A stretch of DNA of 64,000 nt, taken from positions 114,931,195-114,995,194 of the forward strand of contig NC_071391.1 of assembly GCF_022682495.2 (NCBI RefSeq). Reading direction: 5' to 3'. Shown piece after piece: positions 23,998-35,194 of the stretch (its first letter is position 1; each line of letters begins with the position of its first letter). Position numbers and translations under genes: made by a program. This DNA comes from Desmodus rotundus. Lineage: Eukaryota; Chordata; Mammalia; Chiroptera; Phyllostomidae. Below the pieces are notes generated by a model. It did no database searches, was not told the DNA's origin, and saw only the letters and a program-made list of their open reading frames with translations.

Positions 23998-24445
23998 TGT
24001 ATTAGTTTTCTATGCTGAGAAATTACCACAAACACAGTAGTTTAAAACAACACAATTTATTACCTTACAGTTTCGTAGGTCAGACATCCAGCAGAGGCTA
24101 AAACCGAAAGGAAAACAGTTCTGTGCTTCCTCACACAGGCTCTAGGAGAAGTTACTTCTCTTTTTCTTCCAGATTCTAGAAGGCATTCCACATTCCTAGG
24201 CTTGGGCCTTTCCTCTTTCTTTAAGGCCATCAATGTCTTTCTATAAATACGGTGGAGAAAGTTTCTTCAGTAAAAAGTACCCTTGAGATTGGGCCCACCC
24301 GGATAATCTCGGATGGTTTCCCCATCTCAAGGGTCTTAACCATAATCACATCTGCGAAGTCCTTTCTGCCATGTAAGACAGCGTATTTACAGGTTTTGAG
24401 AATTAGGATGTGGACGTCTTTGGAGGGCCATTGTTCCACCTACCA
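23998..24445 (-). mobile_element. MLT1-like (ERVL-MaLR) LTR
   Basis: The plus strand starts 'tgtattagttttctatgctg' (23998-24017), the reverse complement of the conserved MLT1 3' end. It continues with 'tttaaaacaacacaatttat' (24041-24060) and 'accataatcacatctgcgaa' (24339-24358), all reverse-complement MaLR features. The short frames on both strands are chance. Confidence 0.78.
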
Positions 24446-27349
24446 GAAGAGCCTAGCAAGATATCTTTACCAAGCTAAAATTTTTATAAAATAAGAAGGC
24501 TAATGTGTTCATACATATATTTTAAAATGTTCTTTGGATGTGGAATTTCAAATGATTGCGTTGACTTTTTCATCATTTACTTAGCAAGACCTTCTTAGAC
24601 TTTCAGAAAAATTCCCATTTTTCATCATAAATCATGGGGTGAGATATCTTCTTACATGTAAATCATTCTGTACATTTTTTAAATAATTGGCTTAAAGTAA
24701 GTCCTAGAAGAAAAATTACTGAATTATTGATCACACCATTTTTAAAATGTTTGGCACTATCCGTGGTCCCCCCCAACACACACGCACAAGGAAGAAATCT
24801 GGCCCTCTTAGGGGCCCCGAGGAGCAGGAAGGCTGGAACCGATCGAACTTAGTCCTGGAGGTGAGTCACTTGGGAAAACTTGGAACTGGACGTGGGGGGA
24901 AATTGCTTCCTTTTCCTTGATAAAATTGTCATCGTATTTCTCTTTTCTCACTGCTGAACTTTTCTAAAAATAACTTTTACATGGTCATGTAATATCTACT
25001 TCTAATGTGAATTTAAAAATCACTCATCACTTCACCAGCCACTGTAAATTTGTAATATATGTTTTCCATACAGTATGTGTACTGTGTGTGTCCATACATG
25101 TGCACACACAAAATATCTGATATAAAGTGTGTTACTTATGTTATTTTACACATGTAGGATCAATTTATCATAAACATAAAATAATGTTTTAAAGACAGCT
25201 TTATAGTTATATTAGTGCATATAAAAGCAACTATTTTAAAACCAGACATCCAGAAGTAGCATTGCTAAATAAGAATATTTTAAGAAAACAAATAGGTATT
25301 ACCCAATTGATTCTGCCAATTAACTCTCTCCATAGCATATGAGAGAACTCTCTACTTTCTGCTGACGGATGGCCACACTGAGTATTACTTTTAAACACTA
25401 TCAGTTTTGTAAGTATAATATGTCATTTAAATTTGGGCTTCTCCGCATGGCTAGCTAGGCTAAATATATTTTCATGTGTTTACTTTCCTTTTATATTCCC
25501 TTTATGTTAATTAATCATTTATATAATCTGTCTGCTTTTTCCTTGGTGGGTTGTTAAATTTCACTTTTTAAAAGTGTTACAGGATGACCACAGAAAGGAC
25601 ATACATGCCATTAAGGTTTTAATTTATCTTTTAATCACATTACTAGTTAATTTTACTAACAGAACAATTATAAATTTTATGGATGAATTTAATCATCTTT
25701 AATTTTTTTCTGGTGTTCTGGAAATCCAAGCAGAATATCTTCAAGTTACACAATTCCTTTCTGGAAGCCAGAGAACCCCTGTGTACCACAGACAGCCCTT
25801 CTCTGAAAATGTCCTTAACCCCTGTCGACCATTCTTAGTAAAATATGACTGGCTACATAACCTGTGGTATTCAATACAAAATAAAAAATGAACAAAGTCC
25901 CTTGATAAGAAATTAGTAATAATTTCCAGACAGCCAAAGCAGAGCATCAAACATGGGCCTTTCCAAGCATGGGGCCATGTGTGGCTGCACAGGGTACCTA
26001 CCCAGGGAGTCAGCCCAGCCCCGGCTACCACCAACTGATCAGCGATATTAGACCCAAAGGCCAAAGACCAAGGCTGGCCTGTCCTTATAAAGGCTGGTGT
26101 GAACTCTCTACTCAATAAGGTGCCCTGTAATGAGTAACAACAGGTGTTACTCATTCGGATTCACAGTCAGAGAGAATTTAAAGTTGGAGAGATTAGGAGA
26201 GAATGAGAGAGAGAGAAAATTTACACATTTCCCCAATGTTTAGCTACTTAACATACCACTATCACTGCAAAATTATCTTTCCCTCCACCCTCTGACCTTT
26301 ACTGGACACTAAATTCTAGCATTCAGAATATTTAGTTGTTTTCCGGGGTTTTAAATTCTAACTGGTTTAATAAGAGTTCTGCAGTGATTTCAATTACTTT
26401 CATGATTCTTTTTGGTATCCGTGGTTTTTCAAGAACAAAAGCTCAGATGTTTGTATGGAGACACTAAGTGCATGGCGATATGTTCACTGGGAAGGAGATG
26501 AGAAGGAACAGAGTTAAAGGCTCTATTCAGTGATGTTACATTTGGACAGTAAAGCAGGGTTACCATTGGTCCGCCACCCAGGGAGAGGACGGGGACAGGA
26601 GATAATGGGCTTGGGGTCATTTACATATAGACAATGTTTATAGCTGGGGCTGTGCAGACCTACATGAGCCAAGTGAGGCGAGAGGCCATAGGGGGAACCA
26701 GTCGTGATGCCTGGACACTCGGGATTCACCCTGATGATTACTGGGTACTAGGATTCTAGCTAATTTTTATTTTCTTATTTGGGTTCTTCCTATTCCATAT
26801 TTTTAAACCACAGACAAGGATAACAATGTTTAAAGACTTAAAAAAAGTAATTAAGAATTGAAGGTCATTTTTTTATGGATCTGCCCAAGATCTAACTTTC
26901 AAAGATTGTTAGTTGTTAATTAAAATGGAAATGGTGAATAATTAATACTTATTTTATTTTATATTAAACATACTTTGATAAAAATGCAAATATAAAAACC
27001 TGTAATTACTAGGGATTGTTGTTGTGATACTTTCTATAGTTTCTATTTCTTTGAAAACAAGACAGACTGCATTAAATATAAGAGCACTTGATAACTAATT
27101 TATTAGCTGACAGGACTTCCCGTTTGGGCAAAGAGGGAGGGTTATGTGCTTTTTTTTTTCCTCTTGCCAGAAAAATAAAAATTGCTAATAACACTTTCTC
27201 TTCAGTTTATTCTAAAAGAAAACACATAGGAAAAAAGTGAGTGATCTAAAAACAGTATTACTTCCAATGGCATTATCATAAATTTAAGCAGCCTAAGGAA
27301 ACCAAGGTGTGCCTTTTTGTGGCAAATGTGAAAATGCATTGTTTATTCA
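24446..27349. other. Unassigned sequence, includes a 137-codon frame of no known family
   Basis: No gene recognised. The longest frame (25741-26154, minus) lacks a conserved domain I can identify, has no splice-like context and may overlie an old unnamed repeat (about 25900-26110). A purine tract lies near 26192-26216. Confidence 0.4.
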
Positions 27350-27555
27350 ACAATGGCAAACACAGTAGTCACACTCTGCGACCTCTTCTGGCTTAAAGTC
27401 TGGTGAAGGAGGCAGGTGTTAAACTGGAAAGTAACTGACATGAAATAAAAAGACGGAGTTTACTGAAAGAGACAGCCTGAGGGAGCACAGGAAGAAGACT
27501 GCAGGGGCCGGCTGTCCTCTCTGGGAAAAATATGTAGAAACCAGGTCTTGAAGCT
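27350..27555 (+). repeat. Possible ancient interspersed repeat fragment
   Basis: The segment near 27390-27480, with 'ggcttaaagtctggtgaagg' (27390-27409), resembles the old repeat seen at 11945-12775. Weak. Confidence 0.3.
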
Positions 27556-27790
27556 AAGTAGTGCCAAAGGCTGAATAATGTCCCCCCAAATGTGTCCTCA
27601 TCCTAATGTCCAAAACCTATGAATGTTAACGTAGATGGTGAAGGAGCTTTGCAGGGAACAACATAAAGAATTTTAAACAGTTGAATGATTTTTTGAAAAT
27701 CACCCTGACCCTTGTATGAAGAATATAAATGGAATGTGAGCAACAGAGAGGACCAGTTTCAGAGAGAGGGTTGTCAGTTAGATACACAGG
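27556..27790 (+). mobile_element. MaLR-type LTR, 5' part
   Basis: 'ggctgaataatgtcccccca' (27569-27588), followed by an 'aacctatgaatgttaacgta' segment (27615-27634) and 'gagctttgcagggaacaac', matches the 5' third of MLT1-like LTRs. The 3' part is not recognised. Confidence 0.65.
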
Positions 27791-28042
27791 CTTAGAGGAG
27801 GGTTGAAGTGGTAAGAGCCGGGCTGCTTAGGGTGGTAATAATGTCAATCATCCATCATACAGTATGCTGAAGAGATTTATTCTAGTAACAACAAAGGCCT
27901 GTACTTATTTTGTCTAATTGATCTCATTGTTCCCTTGTGATAGACATCCCAGTGGTTTAGGATGGCATTTGGTGGTGTATAAACAGGGAGCAGAGAGAAA
28001 TAATTTGGCTCGTTTTAGAATAAACTTGATCACCATTTAGAT

Positions 28043-28085
28043 CAGAGGTCAACAACCTATGTCCCATGGGTTAAATCAGTCCACT
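28043..28085 (-). mobile_element. hAT-type element, left piece
   Basis: A hAT terminus 'cagaggtcaacaacctatgt' (28043-28062) with the 'cccatgggttaaatcagtcc' continuation. The rest of the element resumes at 28924, after intervening LINE-1 sequence. The strand is nominal, because the element has no coding part left. Confidence 0.7.
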
Positions 28086-28923
28086 AACTCTTTTTGATTT
28101 TAGATTTTTCTTCTAACATTCACATTCAAGGCTATAAATTTCCCCATAAGCATTGTTTTTGCTGCATCTCACAAATTTTGACAAATTGTATTTTCATTTT
28201 AATTTAATTCAAAATATTTAAAATTTTCTCTTGAGACTTCTTCTTTGACCCATATATTATTTAGAAGTGTGTTGTTTAATCTCCATATATTTTGGCACTT
28301 TTCAGCTATCCATCTGTTATTGATTTCTGTTGTAATTCTTTTGTGGTCTGAAAACATACTTTGTATGATTTTTATTCTTGTAAATATATTAAAATGTGTT
28401 GCATGGCCCAGAATGTGTTATAGCTTGGTGATTGTTCCATGTGAGCTTGAGAAAAATGTGTATTCTGCTGTTGTTTGATAAAATAATCTATGAATATCAA
28501 TTAGATTCCTTGACTGATGGTGCTGTTCAGTTCAGCTATGTCATTATCGAATTTCTGCCGGCTGGACTGTCCATTACTGACAGAGGGGGTAGAATTCTGC
28601 AACGATAAAGGTGGATTTGTCTATCCCACCTTACAGTTCTATCAGTTTTTGCCATGCATACTTTGAGGCTCTGTTTTTGTTATGTCTTTTTGAAGAAGTG
28701 ACCTCTTTATAATTAATCTCTGTTTTTTTCTTGTTTCGAAGTTGGCTTTGTTTAAAATTAGTGTAGCTACTCTCATTTGTTTTGATGAGTGTTAACTCAG
28801 TTTATCTGTCTCTGGCCCTTTAACTTTCACTCTGTGTATCTTTGCGTAAAGTAGGATTTTTGTAGACAATATTTATTTAGGTCTCTGGTAATCTGTCTTT
28901 TAACTAGTGTATTTCATTCCCCA
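28086..28923 (-). mobile_element. LINE-1 ORF2 fragment, antisense, inside a hAT copy
   Basis: The minus strand carries LINE-1 ORF2 from between the endonuclease and reverse transcriptase domains. Plus-strand marks are 'ttttgtggtctgaaaacata' (28340-28359), 'aatgtgtattctgctgttgt' (28455-28474) and 'ttctatcagtttttgccatg' (28637-28656). Many frameshifts and stops are present. It has no L1 3' end or A-rich tail at its left edge, so it is not a simple intact insertion. Confidence 0.8.
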
Positions 28924-29094
28924 TTTTTGTAAGTAAAATTTTACTGGACATGCAATAAAATTACCTGTTTATGTATCGTCTATGGCTGCTTTGATGTTAT
29001 AATGTCAGAGCTGAACAGCTGCAACAGAGAGTGTATGGGCCACAAAGGTGAAACTGTTACTCTTCAGCCCTTTATAAAAAGTGCTGAACAGCTG
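28924..29094 (-). mobile_element. hAT-type element, right piece
   Basis: The sequence resumes where the left piece stopped: 'ttttgtaagtaaaattttac', then 'cgtctatggctgctttgatg' (28978-28997) and 'cagccctttataaaaagtgc' (29065-29084). It is the same family as the copy at 48821-49050. Confidence 0.7.
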
Positions 29095-30387
29095 AAAGAT
29101 CACAGCCCTCTGTTTTGTTTTCTTTTCTTTTTTAAATGATTCCAGATGGTGTGGGTCTTGTGAACACTTTTACCCCCACACTGGAACCATTCATAAACCA
29201 ACCGATGCAAACATTAGAAATAATATAATATTTTTTTACTTGTCAACTTTTCACTTTAAAAAAAAGAGCATCAACAAGTCATGTGGCCTAAGCCATCTCT
29301 GGGGGATGATGCACGATTAACCTAGGTGGTATTAGCAGAATTTGTTAAATGTATTTTTAAGAGTTCCTTGGTATGTGAAAGAAAGTTTCCATATAAATAT
29401 AATGCACTAATAAAAATGAGTAATGTAAAAGAAAACTACATCTGGGTTCTGCATCACATTTTCTTTCTACCCAAGGACTACATATGTCTATATGTAGGCT
29501 TAAACCAGCTGACAAATCCTGGGGTTGCAGAAATCATATGCTGGCAATTTACATGTATGGACTTTTAAAAGAAATCCATGTTACTTTAGCAAGCCAAATG
29601 AAGAACATAATTCTTCTGTGGTTGGCAATGACATGTCGACATCAGCTTTCATGAAAGAGCTTATCTGGGCATCCATGTTCCCCCTAATCACAGCTGTGAC
29701 TTAATAGAGACTCAACACTGCTACTCACTAATGTACTGTTGACCCACGGATATTGAGGGCAATGGGACTAGCCACTCCATCACAATCGAAAGCTGCTTTC
29801 AAACAAGGAGAGTAAGAGCATCCCAAATACAGATGATAAAATGCAGCATTAAATATTTATGAGAAATGCCCCCAAGATGCTGAATTTAGCAATTGCATGA
29901 TGAAAGTGCCGCATATTTTGGAGAAGGGTTACTCCCCACTGTTGCACAATCAAGGAATTGTTAAGTGACCTATGAGTGAAAAAAAAGAAACAGGAGGGGG
30001 GAGGGTAATCACAGATTAATAAAGCATGCACACCGTTTGATTACCAGCCACTGCAGTGTGAAATGAGTTGGTTTTAGTCCAGCTGTGCCGAAGGATGTTC
30101 TCATCAACTCTCCTCCACGAGCACCTGATGAGTCAGCCCCAACAGAAGTTGCAAGAAGAAGTGGAGTGGGTGAGGATAAGGCAGGCCAGAGCTCTGTGTG
30201 GGTGAACAGCGGCGTTCAGGCGATGGTCAGCCTGCTTTGCGGCCCTGAAATACAGAGTGACTGCCTAGATGGGCTATCAAATTAAAAACGCTTTCTGAGA
30301 ATAAAGCGCACATTTAAAAACTTGAAACTGCATTACATAGAATCAAATGACATGGAGCTGCAAGTGGCCTGAGAAAGCATCTAATCA
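29095..30387. other. Unassigned sequence
   Basis: No gene recognised. A 66-codon frame at 30085-30285 in slightly GC-richer sequence has no recognisable domain. Confidence 0.4.
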
Positions 30388-30525
30388 AGTGGTTCTCTGT
30401 GACGACTGATCACTACAATAGTTAAGCACCTAGATATTTTTTAAACTCAGCCTTGAACCTGCTAAATCAGAACCTCAGGCAATGCGGCTGAAAAGTGCGA
30501 TTTTTAAAAATTCCCAGTTTTATTG
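30388..30525. mobile_element. MER20-like hAT-Charlie fragment
   Basis: Starts 'caagtggttctctgtg' and has the internal 'aacctgctaaatcagaacct' (30455-30474), a pattern of old Charlie MITEs. Diverged. Confidence 0.5.
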
Positions 30526-30559
30526 ATTGAATGACCCTCTATCCACACTCTTGTCGCAA

Positions 30560-30995
30560 CCTCATTGTGGGCAGAATACACTTCCCCACCCTTTGACTTT
30601 GAGCCATGTTCACACGACTTGCCTGGGACCAAGGAGTGACATTGTCATTGTGCCAATTTCACACTGAGGCCTTTAAGAAATCCCATATGCTTAGACTTTC
30701 CCTCTTGTGTCTGTGCCAATGACCCAGAGAGAGCTTCTACGTCTCTTCGGAATACCTGCAGAATGAATACATGTGGAAGAGAACCATCCCAGGAGTCCTA
30801 ACACATCTGCAGCAGGAGGCAGAGCTACTCCAGCTGCTGTAATGCAGGTCCGTAACCCCAGCTGAGCTGAACACCTGTGAGCAAGCCCAGCTGAGACCTG
30901 CAGGACCAATCAGTGGGGTCACAGGTACATGACAAATAAATGCTTATTGCTGTCTGCAACTGAGATTTTTCCTTGTGACTATAGTCACAATATAA
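30560..30995 (+). mobile_element. MaLR/ERVL-like LTR
   Basis: The 3' half shows 'agcaagcccagctgagacct' (30881-30900) and 'acatgacaaataaatgctta' (30928-30947), where AATAAA at 30935-30940 would be the polyadenylation signal. The order fits a MaLR LTR. Overlapping short frames on the minus strand are not genes. Confidence 0.6.
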
Positions 30996-31252
30996 TGTGA
31001 TACCAGGAAGTAGATTCCTGATATTGTAATGGCAGAACCAGCTCAAAAGGGTTTTATCTTGTTTAACAAAATACTGAGTTGCTTTTCAGAGATAATAGAC
31101 AAAAACCACAAGTCATATAGCCAAAGCGCATCCACAGGAGAGAAATTGAACCCCTACCTGTACCTGGAACCAAACCCCTCGGCCCACCAACATTCACAGA
31201 ACCAAAGGACCAGAACATAGCCAAAAATTGAACATTGTAACCCTTTCAGAAC

Positions 31253-31430
31253 CAAAGGGCACCCTGGCCAGTTACCTCAGTTGCTTAGAGCATCGTCCCT
31301 ATACACCAAGTTTACAGGCTCAATCCTGGGTCAGGGCACATATGAGAATCAACCAGTGAATACACATATACGTGGAACAACAAACTGATGTTTGTCTCTG
31401 TTTCTCACTCCCTATTTATCTATTCAGGCC
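31253..31430 (+). mobile_element. Diverged VES-like SINE
   Basis: The tRNA-like head 'caccctggccagttacctca' (31260-31279) and 'gcttagagcatcgtccctat' (31283-31302) precede 'gggtcagggcacatatgaga' (31328-31347) and the 'actgatgtttgtctctgttt' segment (31383-31402). It differs clearly from the 9981-10211 copy, so it is an older or separate subfamily. The tail is decayed and C-rich. Confidence 0.78.
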
Positions 31431-32503
31431 CTCCCCCCCCCAACCCCCAAAATAGAAAACTTTGGTGTTTTAGGTGCCACCATATGGCCAGTGCAGGGGA
31501 TATGTGGCCGTCTGTTGGGAACACCCAGTTATATGGCTGACCTTGGCCTTTGTTCATCGAAGAGGAAGAATTGAATATATTTGAATCGATTTAGGTCTTC
31601 CAGTCCAGTTAAGAGAACTGTTCATGTATAATCTTCTCATACAAAAGGATCTCTTCTAGAAAAATACTTAAGTAATTAGAGAAAAACTAGCTGCTTTTGT
31701 ATTCAAAACCGTACTTGCTAAAGCACAAGACATTAACCCAGCCATACACAGGAGATAGTGCTATAAGTAACGTGGAAGATCTAAAAGCAATGAGCAAGGA
31801 TTGTTTTAATATCTTCCGATTGAGACAAGACGACCACAAGACCAGGGAAACATTTACATTTGAGCAAAGAATCTAGGAAAGAATGTGGGTGTCTTCAACC
31901 AGGGTGCATAGAGACTCGTGACCATTTGGTGCTTTGAACTCTCAAGAGAAGGCCCTTCTTTAGGTGTTAATCTTTAACACCCGCAGATCTGCCTTGAAAG
32001 AATTCAGAGTTTGCCTAAGCAGAGATTGAGTTGAAGCATTACAAATAATGCCCTCTTCACCCTCTAAATGTCTGGCATCCTCCCCACATCTCACCGAACT
32101 GCCTGCCAATCAAGAGGAAAGAATAGAACTATCAGTTAAACCGATAATGGGCTAACAAGCCACGCAGTGATTTTCTTTTTAACTCACATTCTAAATCCAG
32201 CCTAATTCCTAACCCGTGTTCTGTGACAGCTGGGTATCTGTTTGAAATTATTCAAACTCAAGCAAAGAAGAGCTTTTACCACCTTTCTGGCCTACCAATC
32301 AGATCAGAATGGTTTATAACCAGGTATTATAATATTTTATGTTCTAGAACCCCAAAGTCACATCTCAAAACTTCCATTTGAACAAGAGGGGACCATGATG
32401 CACTTGCATTTACAACTTACCTTATCTGTGTCCTGAACGCCCATCTCAGTTAATCCTCACAAACATGCACACACACAAACGTACACACTGAAAATAATAT
32501 GCT
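31431..32503. other. Unassigned sequence
   Basis: Nothing recognised. Confidence 0.4.
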
Positions 32504-33073
32504 GCAGGGCAGGACCCAAAAGTACCGGGAATGATCTTTTAGAGGCCGGCCCCCTTGGAGTACAGGCTTCCCCTAGCAGGTGAATGTTCTGTATCAGTGT
32601 ACTAGTTGGCGTTGTTGTGAGAGGTTGCATTTGGCTCCAGTGAAATTTTTTTTTGAAAACTCTTTCAACACATTTGCCCACTTCATGATGGGTGATTTAC
32701 AAGTGCACCTGCCCACCCTGCCCTGAGTGTTCAGCAGTTTTTGACCAAAAAACATCATAACCCTCGTGCCCCACCCTCCCTATTCACCCGAACTCACCTC
32801 GAGTGACTTTTTTGTTGTTTCCTCAGATGAAAAATGTCCTCAAGGAAAATGTCTTGCCGATGTAGAAGGGGTGAAACAGAAAACAGCAGGAGCACTAAAA
32901 GGCATCAAAATCAATGAGTTCAAATATTGTTTTGAGCACTGGGAAAAAATATCTCAATAGGTGTATTGCATCAAATGGAGAGTAGGTTGAAGGTAACTAA
33001 AGTTTAAACATGTAAGAATAAACACATAATATTTTTATAAATAAATTTTGGGTACTTGGGGGGTTCCCCCCTG
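32504..33073 (+). mobile_element. Mariner element, family C, internally deleted
   Basis: The left end starts cagggcaggacccaaaagta. The reverse complement of the right end, ending at 33073, starts cagggggga and then also reads acccccca-agtaccc, so the termini are decayed inverted repeats. A transposase C-terminus lies inside on the plus strand. At 570 bp it has lost most of the ~1.3 kb of an autonomous mariner. The flanking TA is no longer intact. Confidence 0.72.
32735..32960 (+). pseudogene. Mariner transposase C-terminal remnant
   Basis: The frame ending at 32960 contains HPPYSPELTSSDFF, the conserved mariner motif around the third catalytic aspartate of the D,D34D triad. It is followed by a lysine-rich segment with LKGIKINEFKYCFEHWEK, the usual C-terminal helix region. 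The N-terminal DNA-binding domain and the first two aspartates are absent, and a stop truncates the C-terminus after KISQ. It cannot be an active enzyme. It shows that the enclosing element descends from an autonomous mariner. Confidence 0.85.
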
Positions 33074-33077
33074 CTAT

Positions 33078-33175
33078 GTATATGGAAACTGAGACTCAGA
33101 AGAGTGAATTTACTTTGTCCAAGCTTACACAAATGCTTAATGCTAGAGAGTGCAGCTACAGAAATCAAATGAAAA
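33078..33175 (-). mobile_element. MIR fragment
   Basis: Antisense MIR core with 'atggaaactgagactcagaa' (33082-33101) and 'actttgtccaagcttacaca'. Short and diverged. Confidence 0.5.
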
Positions 33176-33289
33176 TGCAATTTATGAAGATAAATTGAGG
33201 CCCTCGTGATTGACACCAGTGTTTCAAGATAAAGGTAGCTATAGTGAATGGTATGGTTCACTTTCTTCATGACTGAGGTATTCAAACCC

Positions 33290-33640
33290 ACTGGTTCTGG
33301 AAGTACTGAGAGCTGACAACTCAGAGCCCTTGGACCAAAAGCATCAACTCCTTGAGTTCACACCCCCTCCTCGGAGTAGCCGATGATGGTAGAAGGGGAA
33401 AATACAAGTGTCAGGTTTCCTGTGTCAGGACAGGACAATTCAGAGGGGCCACACAAGTTTCAAGTTTCCTGGTGGGATTGACTAAAGCTTCTACTGTGAG
33501 TGTATCTTAGCTCAACATTTCCCTGGGCTCCACTGCTTCCTTCCTCCCTCCGGGCTTCGTCACCAAGAGCACTCCCCAATAAACAGTGTGCAAATCTCTC
33601 CTCACAGTCTCTTTCCCAGGGGATCCAACTTAAAACACTT
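33290..33640 (+). mobile_element. LTR-like sequence (ERVL/ERV3 type?)
   Basis: The right half has 'agcactccccaataaacagt' (33569-33588), a polyadenylation signal in LTR context, and then 'aggggatccaacttaaaaca' near its end. This resembles LTR 3' ends of ERVL-like elements. The family is not certain. Confidence 0.4.
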
Positions 33641-33838
33641 ACCTAGTGTAAGTCTCAGAAAGCCATTGTTTGTAGTCACTAACAATTAACCTGAGAAAAC
33701 TACACAAGAATCACATTAACTAAAATTTCTCTAGTTCATAGCACCAATGAATTTGAAAACTACAAGTGAGTTCAAAAATTAAGTAGGCCCGTGGTTTCCA
33801 CAGGAAAGAAAAAAAGATGAATATTTATATTATCCTTT

Positions 33839-35025
33839 TGTTACAGAGCAAAATGAGATTCAGCCATCTGCCACCATGTACAACCATAAAACAGAGATTG
33901 GTGGGGAAGGAAAAAGGTTTTTATTAACAGGGTGTCCAACTTGGGGGAGCTGGATCTACCCTGCTCCAAGCCATTCTCTTCCACAAAGCACAGAAATCTC
34001 CTTGTTTCCAAGAAGACTGAAATACAAGCCCATGCCCAGAGGTCCCCCTCTATGTTTTCCAGTCCTTTGGAGCTCAAAGCTGCTACATGAATAGGTCTCC
34101 ATCTTCAGGCTCTCTCTCTCTCTGGGGTGTGCACTTGGGTGTTATAGCATCACCAATGCCTCACTCAGCTTCTCTCTTTCCTAGAGCAGGGCACACCACC
34201 AGGTCACACCCATGGAGCCCAGGAGCCCAAGGTTGCTCATGCCCCTGGGGCCAAGGAACATTCCTGGCCTGTGCATCTGCACGCCACTCTTAGGGTGATA
34301 GAGTGGAAGTAGTCCAGGACCTGTGCCATGCAGCACAGGGTCTCAGTGGCCTAGCAGCCTGTTGCTGATGGGGCACACAACTTACGCACGGGACTCAGCC
34401 ACTGTACAGCCTGGCTCATGACTGTGCAAGCTGGGGGAAGGAAAAGAACAAGAGCCTGAGTAGAGCCTAGCATCCCTCCCCAAACAGGGGTCAAGGGGCA
34501 AGGAAGAAAGAGCAAGCTTCTGCTCATGCCCATTGTGTTAAATCTTTCTCCTATGTGCTATGTCCAAATGCCCAACCAATTCCAGGCCAATGTCCATCGT
34601 GCGTGTCAGTCCACATAATATCTTTGCCCCTCCTCTGGCCGCCATGATCCGGAAGTGGGTAGGAGGTTTTCACATGGATGCTATGACCTTTGCAGCCCCC
34701 ACAGCCCATGCAGGCTCTGTACAAGTAATGAGACAAGCAGCATTAGTTGTTTACTTTTCCCTGGGGATGTGGAAGCACAAGGCACTGCACTGTTTGGTTG
34801 CCAGGGCAACACACACTGGCAGTGCTATTTTACTTACTCCTGCCTGGGGCAGCAGCCTCCCATGGCCCCTCCCTTCTCCCCCTGGTGAAGCAGGCTTTTT
34901 TGTCTACGCTGTTTCAATTTGCTACCTTGGGGTTTCTCCCTCCCCCCACCTTCCTTCTCTGGGGCAGGGCAGCACCAGATTGGGGTTCCCTCCCCACAGC
35001 GATCTGGCCAGACCCCTCTGTTACA
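33839..35025 (-). mobile_element. Putative solo LTR, GC-rich
   Basis: A 1.19-kb block richer in G+C than its surroundings is bounded by tgttacagag on the left and ctctgttaca on the right, which are near-perfect inverted repeats with tg...ca ends. Read on the minus strand, an AATAAA signal (33920-33925 on the plus strand) falls about 85 bp before the 3' end. That layout is expected of an LTR. No direct target duplication is evident. The 164-codon frame at 34560-35054 and the overlapping frames lie inside it, are proline- and serine-rich and look like GC-driven chance frames. Alternative: a stretch of unique GC-rich sequence. Confidence 0.45.
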
Positions 35026-35194
35026 CTAGCTATCCATCTTCAATCGTACAATGATGACCAGCTATTATCAACCATTTAATTTATGAAATGCTCATAATAG
35101 AAATTAATATTAGTTAATGTTTCACACTTATGAAAGACTTTATTTTTATCTTTTTATCCTCACAACCGTCCTGTTCATGTAAGAAACATCCAAA

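Noticed and set aside
25741..26154. 137-codon minus-strand frame
   Set aside because: No domain recognised and the underlying DNA looks repeat-like near 25940-26040.
34560..35054. 164-codon open frame, the longest in the window
   Set aside because: It lies in a GC-rich LTR-like block with several overlapping frames on the same and opposite strands, has no recognisable domain and no splice or promoter context.
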